A stretch of DNA of 64,000 nucleotides from assembly GCA_944320845.1 (NCBI GenBank), contig CALUJA010000004.1:62001-126000 (forward strand), read 5' to 3'. Position 1 is the stretch's first letter, and every line of letters begins with the position of its first letter. Positions 46,771 through 57,610 of this stretch are shown here, in pieces. The translations under genes and the position numbers were made by a program. The notes under the pieces were generated by a model, which had not been told where the DNA came from, searched no databases, and worked only from the letters and a program-made list of their open reading frames with translations. The stretch is from an uncultured Phocaeicola sp. (GTDB taxonomy: Bacteria > Bacteroidota > Bacteroidia > Bacteroidales > Bacteroidaceae).

Positions 46771-48084
46771 ATGAATATTGCAATCGTAGGAACCGGATAT
46801 GTAGGCCTGGTGTCAGGAACCTGCTTCGCCGAAATGGGCGTGAACGTAACGTGTGTCGATGTCGACCAGAACAAGATAAACAGTCTGCTGGAAGGGAGAG
46901 TACCCATCTATGAACCGGGACTGGACGAGATGGTGCTCCGCAACAGCAAGGAGGGAAGGCTTCATTTCACGACAGACCTTGCTTCCGTGCTCGACAAGGT
47001 GGAGATTGTCTTCAGCGCCGTAGGCACTCCGCCCGACGAAGACGGGAGCGCAGACCTCTCCTACGTGCTCGAAGTGGCACGCACCGTGGGGCGGAACATG
47101 AACAGATACTTGGTGCTGGTCACCAAGTCGACCGTCCCCGTAGGGACTGCACGCAAGGTCAAGGCGGCCATCCAGGAGGAACTTGACAGGCGGGGCGCGG
47201 ACATCCCCTTCGATGTGGCCTCCAATCCGGAGTTCCTCAAAGAGGGAGCCGCCATCAAGGACTTCATGAGTCCCGACCGCGTGGTGGTGGGCGTGGAGTC
47301 GGAAAAGGCGAAAGAACTGATGGCACGCCTCTACCGGCCGTTCCTGCTCAACAACTTCCGAGTCATCTTCACCGACATCCCCAGTGCAGAAATGATTAAG
47401 TATGCCGCCAACAGCATGCTCGCCACCCGAATCAGCTTCATGAACGACATCGCCAACCTGTGCGAACTCGTCGGGGCCGATGTGAACATGGTGCGCAAGG
47501 GAATCGGGGCGGACACCCGCATAGGCACCAAGTTCCTCTACCCCGGATGCGGATACGGGGGAAGCTGCTTTCCCAAGGATGTCAAGGCACTTATCCGAAC
47601 GGCCGAAAAGGCGGGCTACACCATGCGCGTGCTCAAGGCCGTGGAAGAGGTGAACGAACGGCAGAAGACCGTGCTCTTCCGAAAACTGGAACACTACTAC
47701 GGCGGCGCGCTGAAAGGCAAGACCGTGGCCGTATGGGGACTCGCCTTCAAGCCCGAGACCGACGACATGCGCGAAGCCACCTCCCTGGTCACCATACGCC
47801 TGCTGCTTGAGGCCGGATGCCGGGTGCGCGTGTACGACCCCGTTGCGATGGACGAGTGCAACCGCCGCATCGGCAACGCCGTGGAATACGCTGCCGACAT
47901 GTATGATGCCACCCTCAATGCCGACGCCCTCCTGCTCCTGACGGAATGGAAACAGTTCCGCCTGCCAAGCTGGGGCGTAATCAAGAAGTCAATGAACCGT
48001 CCGCTGGTCATCGACGGGCGAAACATCTACGACGCACAAGAAATGAAGAATTTGGGGTTTGAGTATTATTGTATCGGGAAGTAA
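46771..48084 (+). CDS. ugd: UDP-glucose 6-dehydrogenase
   Basis: Oxidises UDP-glucose (or a related UDP-hexose) twice to the uronic acid using NAD. The Rossmann motif GTGYVGLVSG opens the protein, the catalytic Cys266 is in GYGGSCFPKD, and substrate residues lie in NPEFLKEGAA and AEMIKYAANSMLA. At 437 residues it has normal length. It supplies UDP-glucuronate, or a precursor of UDP-galacturonate or UDP-xylose, for the polysaccharide. Its codon use is GC-rich, like upxY and upxZ, in sharp contrast to the AT-rich genes that follow. Confidence 0.93.
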   Translation: MNIAIVGTGYVGLVSGTCFAEMGVNVTCVDVDQNKINSLLEGRVPIYEPGLDEMVLRNSKEGRLHFTTDLASVLDKVEIVFSAVGTPPDEDGSADLSYVLEVARTVGRNMNRYLVLVTKSTVPVGTARKVKAAIQEELDRRGADIPFDVASNPEFLKEGAAIKDFMSPDRVVVGVESEKAKELMARLYRPFLLNNFRVIFTDIPSAEMIKYAANSMLATRISFMNDIANLCELVGADVNMVRKGIGADTRIGTKFLYPGCGYGGSCFPKDVKALIRTAEKAGYTMRVLKAVEEVNERQKTVLFRKLEHYYGGALKGKTVAVWGLAFKPETDDMREATSLVTIRLLLEAGCRVRVYDPVAMDECNRRIGNAVEYAADMYDATLNADALLLLTEWKQFRLPSWGVIKKSMNRPLVIDGRNIYDAQEMKNLGFEYYCIGK

Positions 48085-48116
48085 CCAACATCCGGTTCAT
48101 CATAAAGACAAACTTT

Positions 48117-49658
48117 ATGACAAATATATCAAGCAACAAACGGATTGCGAAAAATACACTACTGCTGTATGTACGAATGTTCATCCTCATGTTCGTACAA
48201 CTATATACTGTACCTATTATTTTAAAGACATTAGGTGCAGAAGATTATGGTATATACAATGTTATAGCGGGAATAGTCACCATTTTTTCTTTTATCAGCG
48301 GTTCTCTATCCTCTGGTTCACAACGATTCATTGCTTTTGAATTAGGAACAGGCAACAAAGAAAGATTACAATCCGTATTTAATACAATCATATTTATCTA
48401 CCTGATACTTGGTGCTATCATCTTTCTTTTACTGGAAACTTTGGGCGGTTATTTTTTAAATTTCCACATGACAATACCTCCCGACAGAATATATGCAGCA
48501 AATTGGGTATTCCAGTTTGCCATTGTCACATTTCTGTTCACGCTCCTCACTATTCCATTTACAGCAACGGTTATAGCACACGAGCACATGAATTTCTTTG
48601 CCTATCTGAGTATTGTTGAATGCATCACCAAATTAGGCATTGCCTTGTGCTTACCATTTATGACAGGAGACTACCTCATTGCCTATTCCATCATGATTTG
48701 TATACTTCAATTATTAATATTGACAACCTATATCATATATTGCTATAAATCTTTCTCCGAAAGCAAACAGATACGCCTAAAATTGGATCCTGTATTAAAA
48801 AAAGATTTGCTCGGATATTCCGGTTGGAACATGGTAGGCTCAATTGCAATGATATCCCGCATGCAAGGCATCAATATCATCATCAATCTGTTTTTTGGCC
48901 CGTTATTGAACGCCGCACATGCCATAGCCCAACAGATTAATGGAGCTTTAAACCAATTTATCAACAACATATATATAGCTACACGCCCACAAATAACCAA
49001 ACTGTATGCGACTCACGAAACAGAAAAGATGTGGCAACTTATTTTCGTAAGTAGTAAGTTCGCCTACTATTTACTAATGCTTTTAAGTATACCTCTATTA
49101 ATAGAAACTAAAACTCTATTGACTCTATGGCTACACGAAGTACCTGATTTAACGGTTGAGATATCCCGCTTGATGATTATCACGATATTAATAGAAACCT
49201 TATCCAACCAAATCATAGCAGCTTATCAAGCCGCAAACAGAATCAAAAAATATCAAATATCATCAAGCACAATATTACTATGCAATTTGCCGTTATCTTA
49301 CATAGCTCTTTTAATATTCCCTAAGCACGCCTTACTACCTTATATAATATCTGTAGGATTATCTATTGTATTTACATTATCTATTTTATGGAATGCACAA
49401 AGACTAATACAATTCAATTTAAAACAATACAGTAAAAAGGTTTTAGTAAAAGTAATTCCGGTTTACCTTATCACTCTTCTACTCGTTTATTCATGCGTCA
49501 ACAATCTTACTCCTAATTTTACAAGAATTGTCACCACTACCATATTAACTATTGGAATGTCTACATTAACTATTGGAAGCATTGGGATTAACACCGTTGA
49601 GCGCAATTATATATGCAAATTCATCAAACGAAAATTATCGAAAGAAAATCAATTATAA
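48117..49658 (+). CDS. wzx: Polysaccharide flippase (Wzx/MATE-like)
   Basis: A 513-residue polytopic inner-membrane protein with about twelve to fourteen hydrophobic helices. It begins with the typical NTLLLYVRMFILMFVQLYTVPIILKTLGAEDYGIYNVIAG. The family flips undecaprenyl-linked repeat units to the periplasm. ATG at 48117 is chosen; a frame opening at 48069 overlaps the end of ugd and adds unrelated sequence. This is the first of the AT-rich genes, marking the point where the conserved front of the locus gives way to a variable cassette. Confidence 0.87.
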   Translation: MTNISSNKRIAKNTLLLYVRMFILMFVQLYTVPIILKTLGAEDYGIYNVIAGIVTIFSFISGSLSSGSQRFIAFELGTGNKERLQSVFNTIIFIYLILGAIIFLLLETLGGYFLNFHMTIPPDRIYAANWVFQFAIVTFLFTLLTIPFTATVIAHEHMNFFAYLSIVECITKLGIALCLPFMTGDYLIAYSIMICILQLLILTTYIIYCYKSFSESKQIRLKLDPVLKKDLLGYSGWNMVGSIAMISRMQGINIIINLFFGPLLNAAHAIAQQINGALNQFINNIYIATRPQITKLYATHETEKMWQLIFVSSKFAYYLLMLLSIPLLIETKTLLTLWLHEVPDLTVEISRLMIITILIETLSNQIIAAYQAANRIKKYQISSSTILLCNLPLSYIALLIFPKHALLPYIISVGLSIVFTLSILWNAQRLIQFNLKQYSKKVLVKVIPVYLITLLLVYSCVNNLTPNFTRIVTTTILTIGMSTLTIGSIGINTVERNYICKFIKRKLSKENQL

Positions 49659-49716
49659 ATTCAGCTATATCCAATAGCACCAATATCATAAAAGCATCTA
49701 ATCTTAAATTAAAGAT

Positions 49717-50469
49717 ATGAATATAACATTCTTAATCCAAGCTCGTTTAGGTTCGACCAGATTACCCGGAAAAATTCTGAAACCATTTTTTCAAGAAAAA
49801 TCTATATTAGATTTATTAATAGAAAAATTACGGTCAGTTCCTGATACAAATATAATCTTAGCAACTTCAACATCTTCAACAGACAACCAGTTAGAAGTTT
49901 TTGCAAAAGATAAGAACATAGATCTTTTTAGAGGATCAGAATCAGATGTCTTAGAACGTTTCATAAAAGCAGCTGAACAATTCAAAGCAAAACAACTAAT
50001 CCGTGTCTGTTCCGACAATCCTTTTCTTGAATTAAAATCTATCAAAGAACTGATTCTTTATGTAAAAGAGAATCCAGAATATGATTATGTCAGTTTTAAT
50101 GTCAATGGAACTCCTTCTATAAAAACCCATTATGGCTTTTGGACAGAATACGTAACCTTAGACACTCTACATAAAGTATCAAATTTTACAAATGAGCCGT
50201 TATATCATGAGCATGTAACCAACTACATTTATACCCATCCTGAAAAATTCAAAATCAAATTATTAGAAACATCAAAGGAACTTATCAAACATAACAATAT
50301 ACGCCTAACGATTGATACAGAGACTGATTTTCAAAATGCCCAAACCATTTATAAAGAACTGAAAAGAACTATCAATTACCCTACAATTGACGATATTATA
50401 AACTATTTGGATAATCATCCGCAGTATTATCAAATAATGAAACAAGAAATCTCTAAAAACTCAAAATAA
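49717..50469 (+). CDS. Cytidylyltransferase, SpsF/NeuA-like
   Basis: Predicted CTP-dependent nucleotidyltransferase of 250 residues. The nucleotide-binding start is FLIQARLGSTRLPGK, followed by RGSESDVLERFIKAA and VCSDNPFLE. This branch (SpsF-like) activates nonulosonic acids as CMP-sugars. It is translationally coupled to the NeuB-like synthase: the stop TAA (50467-50469) shares its last base with the next ATG. With the synthase and the phosphatase that follow it makes a three-gene CMP-nonulosonate pathway. The exact sugar (Kdn, Neu5Ac or relative) cannot be read from sequence. Confidence 0.82.
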   Translation: MNITFLIQARLGSTRLPGKILKPFFQEKSILDLLIEKLRSVPDTNIILATSTSSTDNQLEVFAKDKNIDLFRGSESDVLERFIKAAEQFKAKQLIRVCSDNPFLELKSIKELILYVKENPEYDYVSFNVNGTPSIKTHYGFWTEYVTLDTLHKVSNFTNEPLYHEHVTNYIYTHPEKFKIKLLETSKELIKHNNIRLTIDTETDFQNAQTIYKELKRTINYPTIDDIINYLDNHPQYYQIMKQEISKNSK

Positions 50470-51509
50470 TGAAAGAAACATATATTATCGGAGAGATTGG
50501 TCAGAACCATAACGGCTCTGTGGATATTGCCAAATTAATCGTTGAATTAATTGCGCGCCCCATAAAAGAAGAAGTATTCAATTTGGACTTAAAGCCGATG
50601 AATGCCGTAAAAATGACTAAAAGAGATTTGTCGGAAGAACTCACCACCTCGCAGATGAACCGGATATACGATACGCCTAACTCGTTCGGACGCACATATG
50701 GAGAACACAGAGCTTTTCTTGAGCTGACAGACGAGGAACATTTTGAAGTATATAAATATGCCAAATCATTAGGTCTAGATTTTGTGGAAACACTTTGTGC
50801 CGTAGGATGTCTGTCTCTGCTCAAACTGTTTACACCCGACTATTTAAAAGTAGCCAGCCGAGACCTGACCAACCTGCCTTTGCTTCAACGATTGGCAGAG
50901 ACAAAAATTCCAATCATCCTATCAACAGGCATGGCAGGAACAAAAGAACTGGATGAAGCCTTGGATGTTATTACACGCTATCACTCTAATATTTCCATCC
51001 TGCACTGTGTTTCACAATACCCTACCTACCCCGATAATCTAAACCTGAAAACCATCACTTATCTGAAAAAACATTACGGACAATATAAGATAGGATTTTC
51101 AGACCATACCATCGGCATTGCCGCTCCTATCGTAGCAGTAGGAATGGGGGCAGAAATCATAGAAAAGCACATCACCATCGACCGCCGGATGAAAGGAACA
51201 GACCAAGCCGGATCATTGGGCCCGGACGGTGTTTTAAGAATGGTACGCGACATCCGTATCACAGAGCGTTGGTTAGGCGAAGAAAAATTATACATCGACC
51301 CTGCCGTAGCATCCGCCAAAGAGAAATTAGAGCGTTCTATCGCCTCTAAGCGTCTCATCAAAGCCGGAAGCGTAATCAATCAAGAAGATTTACACATGCT
51401 TAGCCCCGGCGACGGATACAAATGGAGTGAATTAAACAATGTCGTAGGAAAAACAGCCACCAAAGATATACCTGCCAATGAAATTATTTATCCTGATTTT
51501 CTGAAATAA
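50469..51509 (+). CDS. neuB: NeuB-type nonulosonate (9-phosphate) synthase
   Basis: Condenses phosphoenolpyruvate with an N-acylmannosamine or mannose (phosphate) to form a nine-carbon keto acid. The 346-residue protein has the NeuB barrel (IGEIGQNHNGSVDIAK at the start, STGMAGTKELDEAL, HCVSQYPT, FSDHTIG, EKHITIDR) and a C-terminal SAF/antifreeze-like domain from about residue 285 (SIASKRLIKAGSVINQEDL). A separate HAD phosphatase follows three bases downstream, implying that the product is a 9-phosphate, as in the Kdn pathway described in Bacteroides thetaiotaomicron. No NeuC-like epimerase is present in the locus. Confidence 0.88.
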   Translation: MKETYIIGEIGQNHNGSVDIAKLIVELIARPIKEEVFNLDLKPMNAVKMTKRDLSEELTTSQMNRIYDTPNSFGRTYGEHRAFLELTDEEHFEVYKYAKSLGLDFVETLCAVGCLSLLKLFTPDYLKVASRDLTNLPLLQRLAETKIPIILSTGMAGTKELDEALDVITRYHSNISILHCVSQYPTYPDNLNLKTITYLKKHYGQYKIGFSDHTIGIAAPIVAVGMGAEIIEKHITIDRRMKGTDQAGSLGPDGVLRMVRDIRITERWLGEEKLYIDPAVASAKEKLERSIASKRLIKAGSVINQEDLHMLSPGDGYKWSELNNVVGKTATKDIPANEIIYPDFLK

Positions 51510-52010
<501 letters not shown>

Positions 52011-52140
52011 TTAATCTTATTACTAACTGGAATTAAAAAGACAGTAAAACAGTGTAATGAAACTTCACTGTCCAAAAGCCATCATTAGATAGTTTCAGTG
52101 TCTTTCTTGTTAGCAATTCGCATTATTATGATTTAATATT

Positions 52141-53280
52141 ATGAGTAAAAAAAATATCGTCTTGATTGACCACGAACCATATTCCACACGCAGACGAAAA
52201 CTTTTTTACATTGACGAATTAATATCTGCCGGATATAACGTAGCCGTATGGGATGTTTCACAGTTCGTTTTTCCAGGAATGAAAGTAACCGATGAAATCA
52301 CAGAAAATTATCTAAAGAAATTGTATACATTAGAGAATTTAAAAGAATCGCTAAACAATATAGACATTGACGATACAATATTTTTCGTTGAATGTGTAGA
52401 TAACTGGAAGACCCGAAAAGTATTTGCATTGTTATCAAAATATAAATGCGTTACCATACGTATGGATTTGTATGCAAACACTATCATCAAAGAAACATTA
52501 TCCCAAAAGCTGAAAAGATTCCTATCAAGCTGTTTCTTTAAAATAATACGAGGGAAAATATTCTTCATTGCAAAAAAGTTATATAACAAACGCCATCATA
52601 TCCAATTCCCGTGTTATTTTTTATCTTCATCAGCAATAGTTAATCGTACTCATGCTATAAATCATCCGGATTATGAGCAATATAAATTTCTGCCACACCC
52701 TCCTGTAATAAAAGGAGAATACATTGTTTTTCTCGACACTTATTTTCCATATCATCCTGATTTGAAACACTTTTATCAATTTAACAGTAATAACATTACT
52801 GCATGTGCGAAAAAGTATCACGACTCGCTAAACAACTTTTTCTCATTTTTGGAAAAAAAATACAAAATGCCCATAATTATTGCCGCACACCCTAAATCGG
52901 AATATACCGGCAAGGAATTTGGGGGAAGAGAAATAATAAAATATCAAACAAATAACCTGGTAACGAATGCTTCGTTAGTAGTAATACAAACTAGTAATTC
53001 GATTTCGTATGTTGCGTTGGCAAACAAACCGATAGTATTTATCCTGACCGACGCATCTAACCAAATTCCACGATACAAATATGCGACACAAACACTAGCA
53101 CAGCTATTTGACAAAAATGTATACAATATTGACAAAATGAAAAACAACTTCTCAGAAATAGACTATTCGCCACTTGATGAAAAGAAACGACAAAGCTATA
53201 TATACACTTACCTAACTTCCAAAGAGACAGAAAACAGCAAAAATATAGATATCATTAAATCGTTTTTAAAACAACTCTGA
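52141..53280 (+). CDS. Unrecognised polysaccharide-locus protein, candidate nonulosonate transferase
   Basis: I cannot place this 379-residue cytoplasmic protein in a named family. There is no signal peptide or membrane helix. Two segments stand out in the C-terminal half: IIIAAHPKSEYTGKEFGG and VIQTSNSISYVALANKPIVF. An HP motif followed by an S/T-S motif, spaced about 45 residues, is typical of the CMP-binding site of bacterial sialyltransferases and Kdo transferases with a GT-B fold. Placement directly after the CMP-nonulosonate genes supports a role in adding that sugar. Both the fold and the function are inferences. A 130-base gap with small hairpins precedes it. Confidence 0.5.
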   Translation: MSKKNIVLIDHEPYSTRRRKLFYIDELISAGYNVAVWDVSQFVFPGMKVTDEITENYLKKLYTLENLKESLNNIDIDDTIFFVECVDNWKTRKVFALLSKYKCVTIRMDLYANTIIKETLSQKLKRFLSSCFFKIIRGKIFFIAKKLYNKRHHIQFPCYFLSSSAIVNRTHAINHPDYEQYKFLPHPPVIKGEYIVFLDTYFPYHPDLKHFYQFNSNNITACAKKYHDSLNNFFSFLEKKYKMPIIIAAHPKSEYTGKEFGGREIIKYQTNNLVTNASLVVIQTSNSISYVALANKPIVFILTDASNQIPRYKYATQTLAQLFDKNVYNIDKMKNNFSEIDYSPLDEKKRQSYIYTYLTSKETENSKNIDIIKSFLKQL

Positions 53281-53315
53281 TTTACCTATCACGCAATAAA
53301 TCCATTTAATCATTT

Positions 53316-54311
53316 ATGTGTCACCCCTCCGATACTCCCTCTGTTAGCGTTATTGTCCCGATATATAATGTAGAAAAATACATTACACGTTGCGTACGCT
53401 CGTTAATGGAACAAACGCTAAACAATATTGAATATATTTTTATAAATGATTGTACTCCTGACAAAAGTATGGAGATATTACAAAACACAATTGCTGAATA
53501 TCCCCAACGCCAAAAACACATCCATATATTGACCTTTGATGAGAATCATGGGTCAGCATTTGCAAGAAATAGTGGTATAAAAGTTGCTACCGGAGAATAT
53601 ATCATTCACTGCGACAGTGATGACTGGGTGGAAAAAGACATGTATGAAAAGATGTATCAAAAGGCTGTAAGCCAAAACGCAGATATTGTTATATGCGATT
53701 ACGTTGCCGAATATTCTAAAAAGCAAGTCCATCATTCACAATATACAACTACAGACAAAGAGGATTTCGTATGTAATCTGTTAAGTGGAAAGCTACATAA
53801 CAGTATGTGGAACAAATTAATAAGAAGCGAACTTTATAAACAACTTGATTTTACATGGAAAAAAGGAATCAATATGTGGGAAGATGTTTCGGTTATCCCT
53901 CGCTTGGCTTATTATGCCCAACGCATATCCTATCTTCCTGAATCACTTTACCATTATTCGCAAACCAATACTTCTGCATATACAAAAAAATGGAGCTTGT
54001 CTTCTTTAGAAAATGTCGTAAGTGTTGTCAATATCATCAATGCTTTTTTTGAAGAAAAAGGAGATAGCTGCTACCAACAGGCATTATTATACTTTAAATT
54101 ACATGCCAAATATGTTTTGTTGCATTATGCCCCTCCAACAAAGTTTAAATTATATCGCACTATGTTCCCTGAAACCAATCACCTAATATTCAGCCATCCG
54201 GCCTTTCCCTTTTACAGTAAAATAATTATGTGGTGTTGGCTACATTCATGTAAGCAAATAGCTTCTATTATTTTATTTGTCATTGCCACGATAAAAAACA
54301 CAACAAGATAA
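53316..54311 (+). CDS. Family 2 glycosyltransferase
   Basis: GT-A fold enzyme of 331 residues. The N-terminal nucleotide-binding strand is VSVIVPIYNVEKYITRCVRSLMEQT, the metal-binding DXD is in HCDSDDWVEKDMYEKMY, and an acidic acceptor-site motif is in WEDVSVIPRL. The C-terminus is hydrophobic and could sit on the inner membrane. It adds one sugar of the repeat unit; donor and acceptor are unknown. Confidence 0.88.
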   Translation: MCHPSDTPSVSVIVPIYNVEKYITRCVRSLMEQTLNNIEYIFINDCTPDKSMEILQNTIAEYPQRQKHIHILTFDENHGSAFARNSGIKVATGEYIIHCDSDDWVEKDMYEKMYQKAVSQNADIVICDYVAEYSKKQVHHSQYTTTDKEDFVCNLLSGKLHNSMWNKLIRSELYKQLDFTWKKGINMWEDVSVIPRLAYYAQRISYLPESLYHYSQTNTSAYTKKWSLSSLENVVSVVNIINAFFEEKGDSCYQQALLYFKLHAKYVLLHYAPPTKFKLYRTMFPETNHLIFSHPAFPFYSKIIMWCWLHSCKQIASIILFVIATIKNTTR

Positions 54312-54330
54312 GCATTTTCTCGTAAACAGA

Positions 54331-55359
54331 ATGATTGGGCTTACATTATTTTTATTGTTCAGCATACTATTGACATGGTGTGGTACCAAGCTACAAGTAC
54401 CTTTAGCCAAACAAGTTTTTGTCTTTTTATTAATCTTAATTCTAGGTCTACGACATGATGTAGGAAAAGACTACCCTACCTATGAACTTATTTACAATGT
54501 TCCTGATTCTGTTCAAGCCAATGCGACAGAACCCGTCTGGCATCTGATTAATTACATCTTACGCTATTTAGGATTTCAAGCAAGAGGATTCTTTTTTTTC
54601 ACTTCCGTTGCCTTGATGATTTGTTTCTACAAGGGAATTAAAAGCATGTCTTCTAATTTTTATATTTCCGTAACACTGTTCGTCTTATCCGGATTCTATT
54701 TTGAATCAGCAAACATTGTACGTCAGTATGTTGCCATAGCCTTATTGTTTTACGCATTTCCTTACCTGTTAGAAGGGAAAATAAGGAAATATATGGTCTG
54801 GATTCTATTGGCAGCCCTGTTTCATACTAGCGCATTACTTATATTCCCTTTCATTTTATTAAGCCGTTTACGTTATCCACCTATATTACTTTTCTCAGCT
54901 TTGATAATCAGTTTTTTGTGGGGAAACAGCCTTTTAAATATACTTATCAACTATGTTATGCCATCGTTAGCAACATTCAATCTTTATCAATATGGAGTAG
55001 ACGATTTTGAAGCAGGAGTCAGCAGTGGAGCACTGAAAATTTTTTATAACATACTTATTGTTACGATATTGTTTCTTTATACCTACAAGCGTCCCAAAAA
55101 CTATCCATACTTCCATATTTTACTGAACATGGTTATCATTGGTATGATTTTATACAACACATTCTATCTGTTCCAACCAGCAAGGCGATTATATCTTTAC
55201 TTCTTTACATACCTAATTATACTCATCCCATATTGTGCAGAATATTTCAAAAAGAGTTCACAATATATAATGATAGGGATAACTTATTTAGCATTTCTGT
55301 TATTCTTACTCAAGGCCAATGTAGCCATTCCATACGATTTTGATATTTCATTCTTTTAA
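54331..55359 (+). CDS. wzy: EpsG-family membrane protein, probable repeat-unit polymerase
   Basis: A 342-residue polytopic membrane protein with about ten helices. The signature LGLRHDVGKDYPTYELIY near residue 40 and RQYVAIALLFYAFPYL near residue 130 are typical of EpsG/Wzy-like polymerases. With the flippase and wzz this completes the Wzx/Wzy machinery. The specific name is by role and position. Confidence 0.8.
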   Translation: MIGLTLFLLFSILLTWCGTKLQVPLAKQVFVFLLILILGLRHDVGKDYPTYELIYNVPDSVQANATEPVWHLINYILRYLGFQARGFFFFTSVALMICFYKGIKSMSSNFYISVTLFVLSGFYFESANIVRQYVAIALLFYAFPYLLEGKIRKYMVWILLAALFHTSALLIFPFILLSRLRYPPILLFSALIISFLWGNSLLNILINYVMPSLATFNLYQYGVDDFEAGVSSGALKIFYNILIVTILFLYTYKRPKNYPYFHILLNMVIIGMILYNTFYLFQPARRLYLYFFTYLIILIPYCAEYFKKSSQYIMIGITYLAFLLFLLKANVAIPYDFDISFF

Positions 55360-55369
55360 TTCTGAAAAA

Positions 55370-56488
55370 ATGATTGTCGGAATAAATTTAATCGCATTAA
55401 GCACTCAAACCGGAACTGGCCCGTTCAGTTATATCAAAAGAATACTGAACCAAATAGGAAAATACCAGACACCCAATTGCCGGTTCATCATATACAAGCA
55501 AAAACATATTCCAGAAGAATATTTAGAAATTCCCCCCGAATTAAATGCTACGTTTGTTAATGTTCCGACATTAGGAAACGGAATAAAACGGATTCTATTC
55601 GAGCAAACCTTATTTTATTTTTACATAAAAAAGTGTGATGCTTTCTACAGTTTCTGTACATCAATGCCTTTGTTTATCCACGCCAAAAGATACTTTACTC
55701 TGCACGATGTATACTATTTAACTTTCAGCAAACGATACGGCAAAATAAAAACCATGTATCTAAAATGGATTACCAAACTATATATCAGACAAAGTTGGAA
55801 AGTTTTCACCGTATCAGAATACAGCAAAAATGAAATCTGCAATTTACTGGGGGTAAATAAAAATAAGTTAGCAGTCACTTATAACTTCGTATTACCTTCT
55901 CCGCAGAGGACAGAGATACTTCCAGAAATAAAAGACATTAATGGCAATTCTGTAGACCTGAACAAACGATTCTTCTTATATGTGGGAAGTCTGCAACCAG
56001 GAAAAAATATACAAGGGATGGTAGACGGATTCAAACTGTTTGCTGAAAAAAATCCCGAATGGCAACTTATTATCGTAGGAAAGCCAACCCACAAAGGAGA
56101 AAGCATCATCAGCTATATCCAAAACAAGAACAATATTTTTTACTTAGGATACCAACCCGGAGACACCGTAAACTATTTATTCAGCAAATGTTTCGCCACC
56201 GTACTGCTTTCTTTTTGCGAAGGCTTCGGAATTCCCCCTATAGAAGGATTCCTATATGAAAAGCCTACACTGGTTTCCAATAAAACCAGTCTTCCTGAAG
56301 TTGCAGGAGAAGCAGGCGTAAAAGTCGACCCATACAATGTGAAAGAAATATCCAAAGGATTTGACACACTAGTGAAAGAATATAATCATTACGCACAAAA
56401 GACAAAAGAACAACTGATGAAATTTACCCCAGAGAACTCTGTAGAAACATTCATGAGAACAATCGGAATACCATTCTCCCCCAAATAA
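55370..56488 (+). CDS. Family 4 glycosyltransferase
   Basis: GT-B enzyme of 372 residues. The start region is VGINLIALSTQTGTGPFSYIKRI, the donor-domain strand is FFLYVGSLQPGKNIQGMVDGF, and the EX7E-like donor motif is CEGFGIPPIEGFLYEKP. ATG at 55370 is chosen, 10 bases after the polymerase stop; the frame opening at 55340 overlaps the polymerase and lacks homology. Sugar unknown. Confidence 0.87.
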   Translation: MIVGINLIALSTQTGTGPFSYIKRILNQIGKYQTPNCRFIIYKQKHIPEEYLEIPPELNATFVNVPTLGNGIKRILFEQTLFYFYIKKCDAFYSFCTSMPLFIHAKRYFTLHDVYYLTFSKRYGKIKTMYLKWITKLYIRQSWKVFTVSEYSKNEICNLLGVNKNKLAVTYNFVLPSPQRTEILPEIKDINGNSVDLNKRFFLYVGSLQPGKNIQGMVDGFKLFAEKNPEWQLIIVGKPTHKGESIISYIQNKNNIFYLGYQPGDTVNYLFSKCFATVLLSFCEGFGIPPIEGFLYEKPTLVSNKTSLPEVAGEAGVKVDPYNVKEISKGFDTLVKEYNHYAQKTKEQLMKFTPENSVETFMRTIGIPFSPK

Positions 56489-56524
56489 AACTCTTTAATT
56501 ATCAAACTTAGAGCAAATAAATTT

Positions 56525-57610
56525 ATGAAATTCGGTATCATCACTCACTACGATGTACATAATCACGGAGCTTTACTCCAATTGAACGCACTGATTCAAG
56601 TTTTGGCAGACAAAGGCATAGAAGCCTATGCACTCCAGTTTGACAAGAACTATGACTTTCTCGGAATCAAACTGAAAAGCAAATACAATATCAGCATAAA
56701 ATCCATACCGTTTTACTTGAACTATTTAAAAGAGCAAGGAGTAAAAAAGACATTGTTCAACATCAAGAAAAGAAAGATTCTTGAAAGATTCAAACGGGAA
56801 CAACATTTGATTGGCGGATACTACACGGATGAAAAAGATTTAAATGCAGTCATCATCGGAAGTGATGAGGTTTTTGCCCTGCACACTGGCCCGACTCCTG
56901 CTTTTTGGGGATATGCCTTACCTTCTGACAATGTTTTTGTTTATGCGGGATGCTTCGGACCGACAACAATTAAAGACATCACAGAAAAACATTGCTTAAG
57001 TTTTGTCAAAGGAGGCTTGGAAAGTATGAAAGCCTTATCAGTTCGCGACAAGAACTCCTACGATATTATCAAAGCCCTTACAGGGAAAAATGCAGAAATG
57101 GTTTGCGACCCGGTTTTACTTTACGGATATAAAAAAGAACTAACACAACTATCTAAAATCAACCTAAGGCCATATCTGTTGATATATGCTTACGACAGCA
57201 ATATGAACGATGCAACAGAGATACGAGCCATTCGAAAATATGCAAAAGCCCATAATCTTCAGATTATTTCTGCCGGGTTCTACCACAAGTGGTGTGACAA
57301 AAATATAAATGTTGACCCCATTAGATTACTATCTTATTTCAGAGACGCACATTGTGTCATAACAGATACTTTCCATGGCAGTGTAATGTCCATTCTTACA
57401 AATGCCGAATTTGCTGTAAAGCTACGAGGCAACGGAAATAAGCTCGGAAACCTTTTAGAAGAATACGGGCTTACAGAAAGAATCATCACGCCTGACAGAG
57501 GAATCGACCAATTATTTTCTGTCAAGATTAATTGGAACAATGTAAATGCCGAATTATCAAAAAGGCGTAAAGATTCCATGAATTATCTTACCAAGAATAT
57601 TTCTCGATGA
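56525..57610 (+). CDS. Polysaccharide pyruvyl transferase
   Basis: A 361-residue protein of the CsaB/WcaK fold that adds a pyruvate ketal to sugars from phosphoenolpyruvate. Recognisable segments are GIITHYDVHNHGALLQLNAL, VIIGSDEVFALHTGP, SVRDKNSYDI and ITDTFHGSVMSILTNAEFAV. The stop overlaps the next start in ATGA, so it is tightly coupled to the FrhB-like gene; that pairing recurs in polysaccharide loci of Bacteroides and Firmicutes. Function is by family. Confidence 0.85.
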   Translation: MKFGIITHYDVHNHGALLQLNALIQVLADKGIEAYALQFDKNYDFLGIKLKSKYNISIKSIPFYLNYLKEQGVKKTLFNIKKRKILERFKREQHLIGGYYTDEKDLNAVIIGSDEVFALHTGPTPAFWGYALPSDNVFVYAGCFGPTTIKDITEKHCLSFVKGGLESMKALSVRDKNSYDIIKALTGKNAEMVCDPVLLYGYKKELTQLSKINLRPYLLIYAYDSNMNDATEIRAIRKYAKAHNLQIISAGFYHKWCDKNINVDPIRLLSYFRDAHCVITDTFHGSVMSILTNAEFAVKLRGNGNKLGNLLEEYGLTERIITPDRGIDQLFSVKINWNNVNAELSKRRKDSMNYLTKNISR

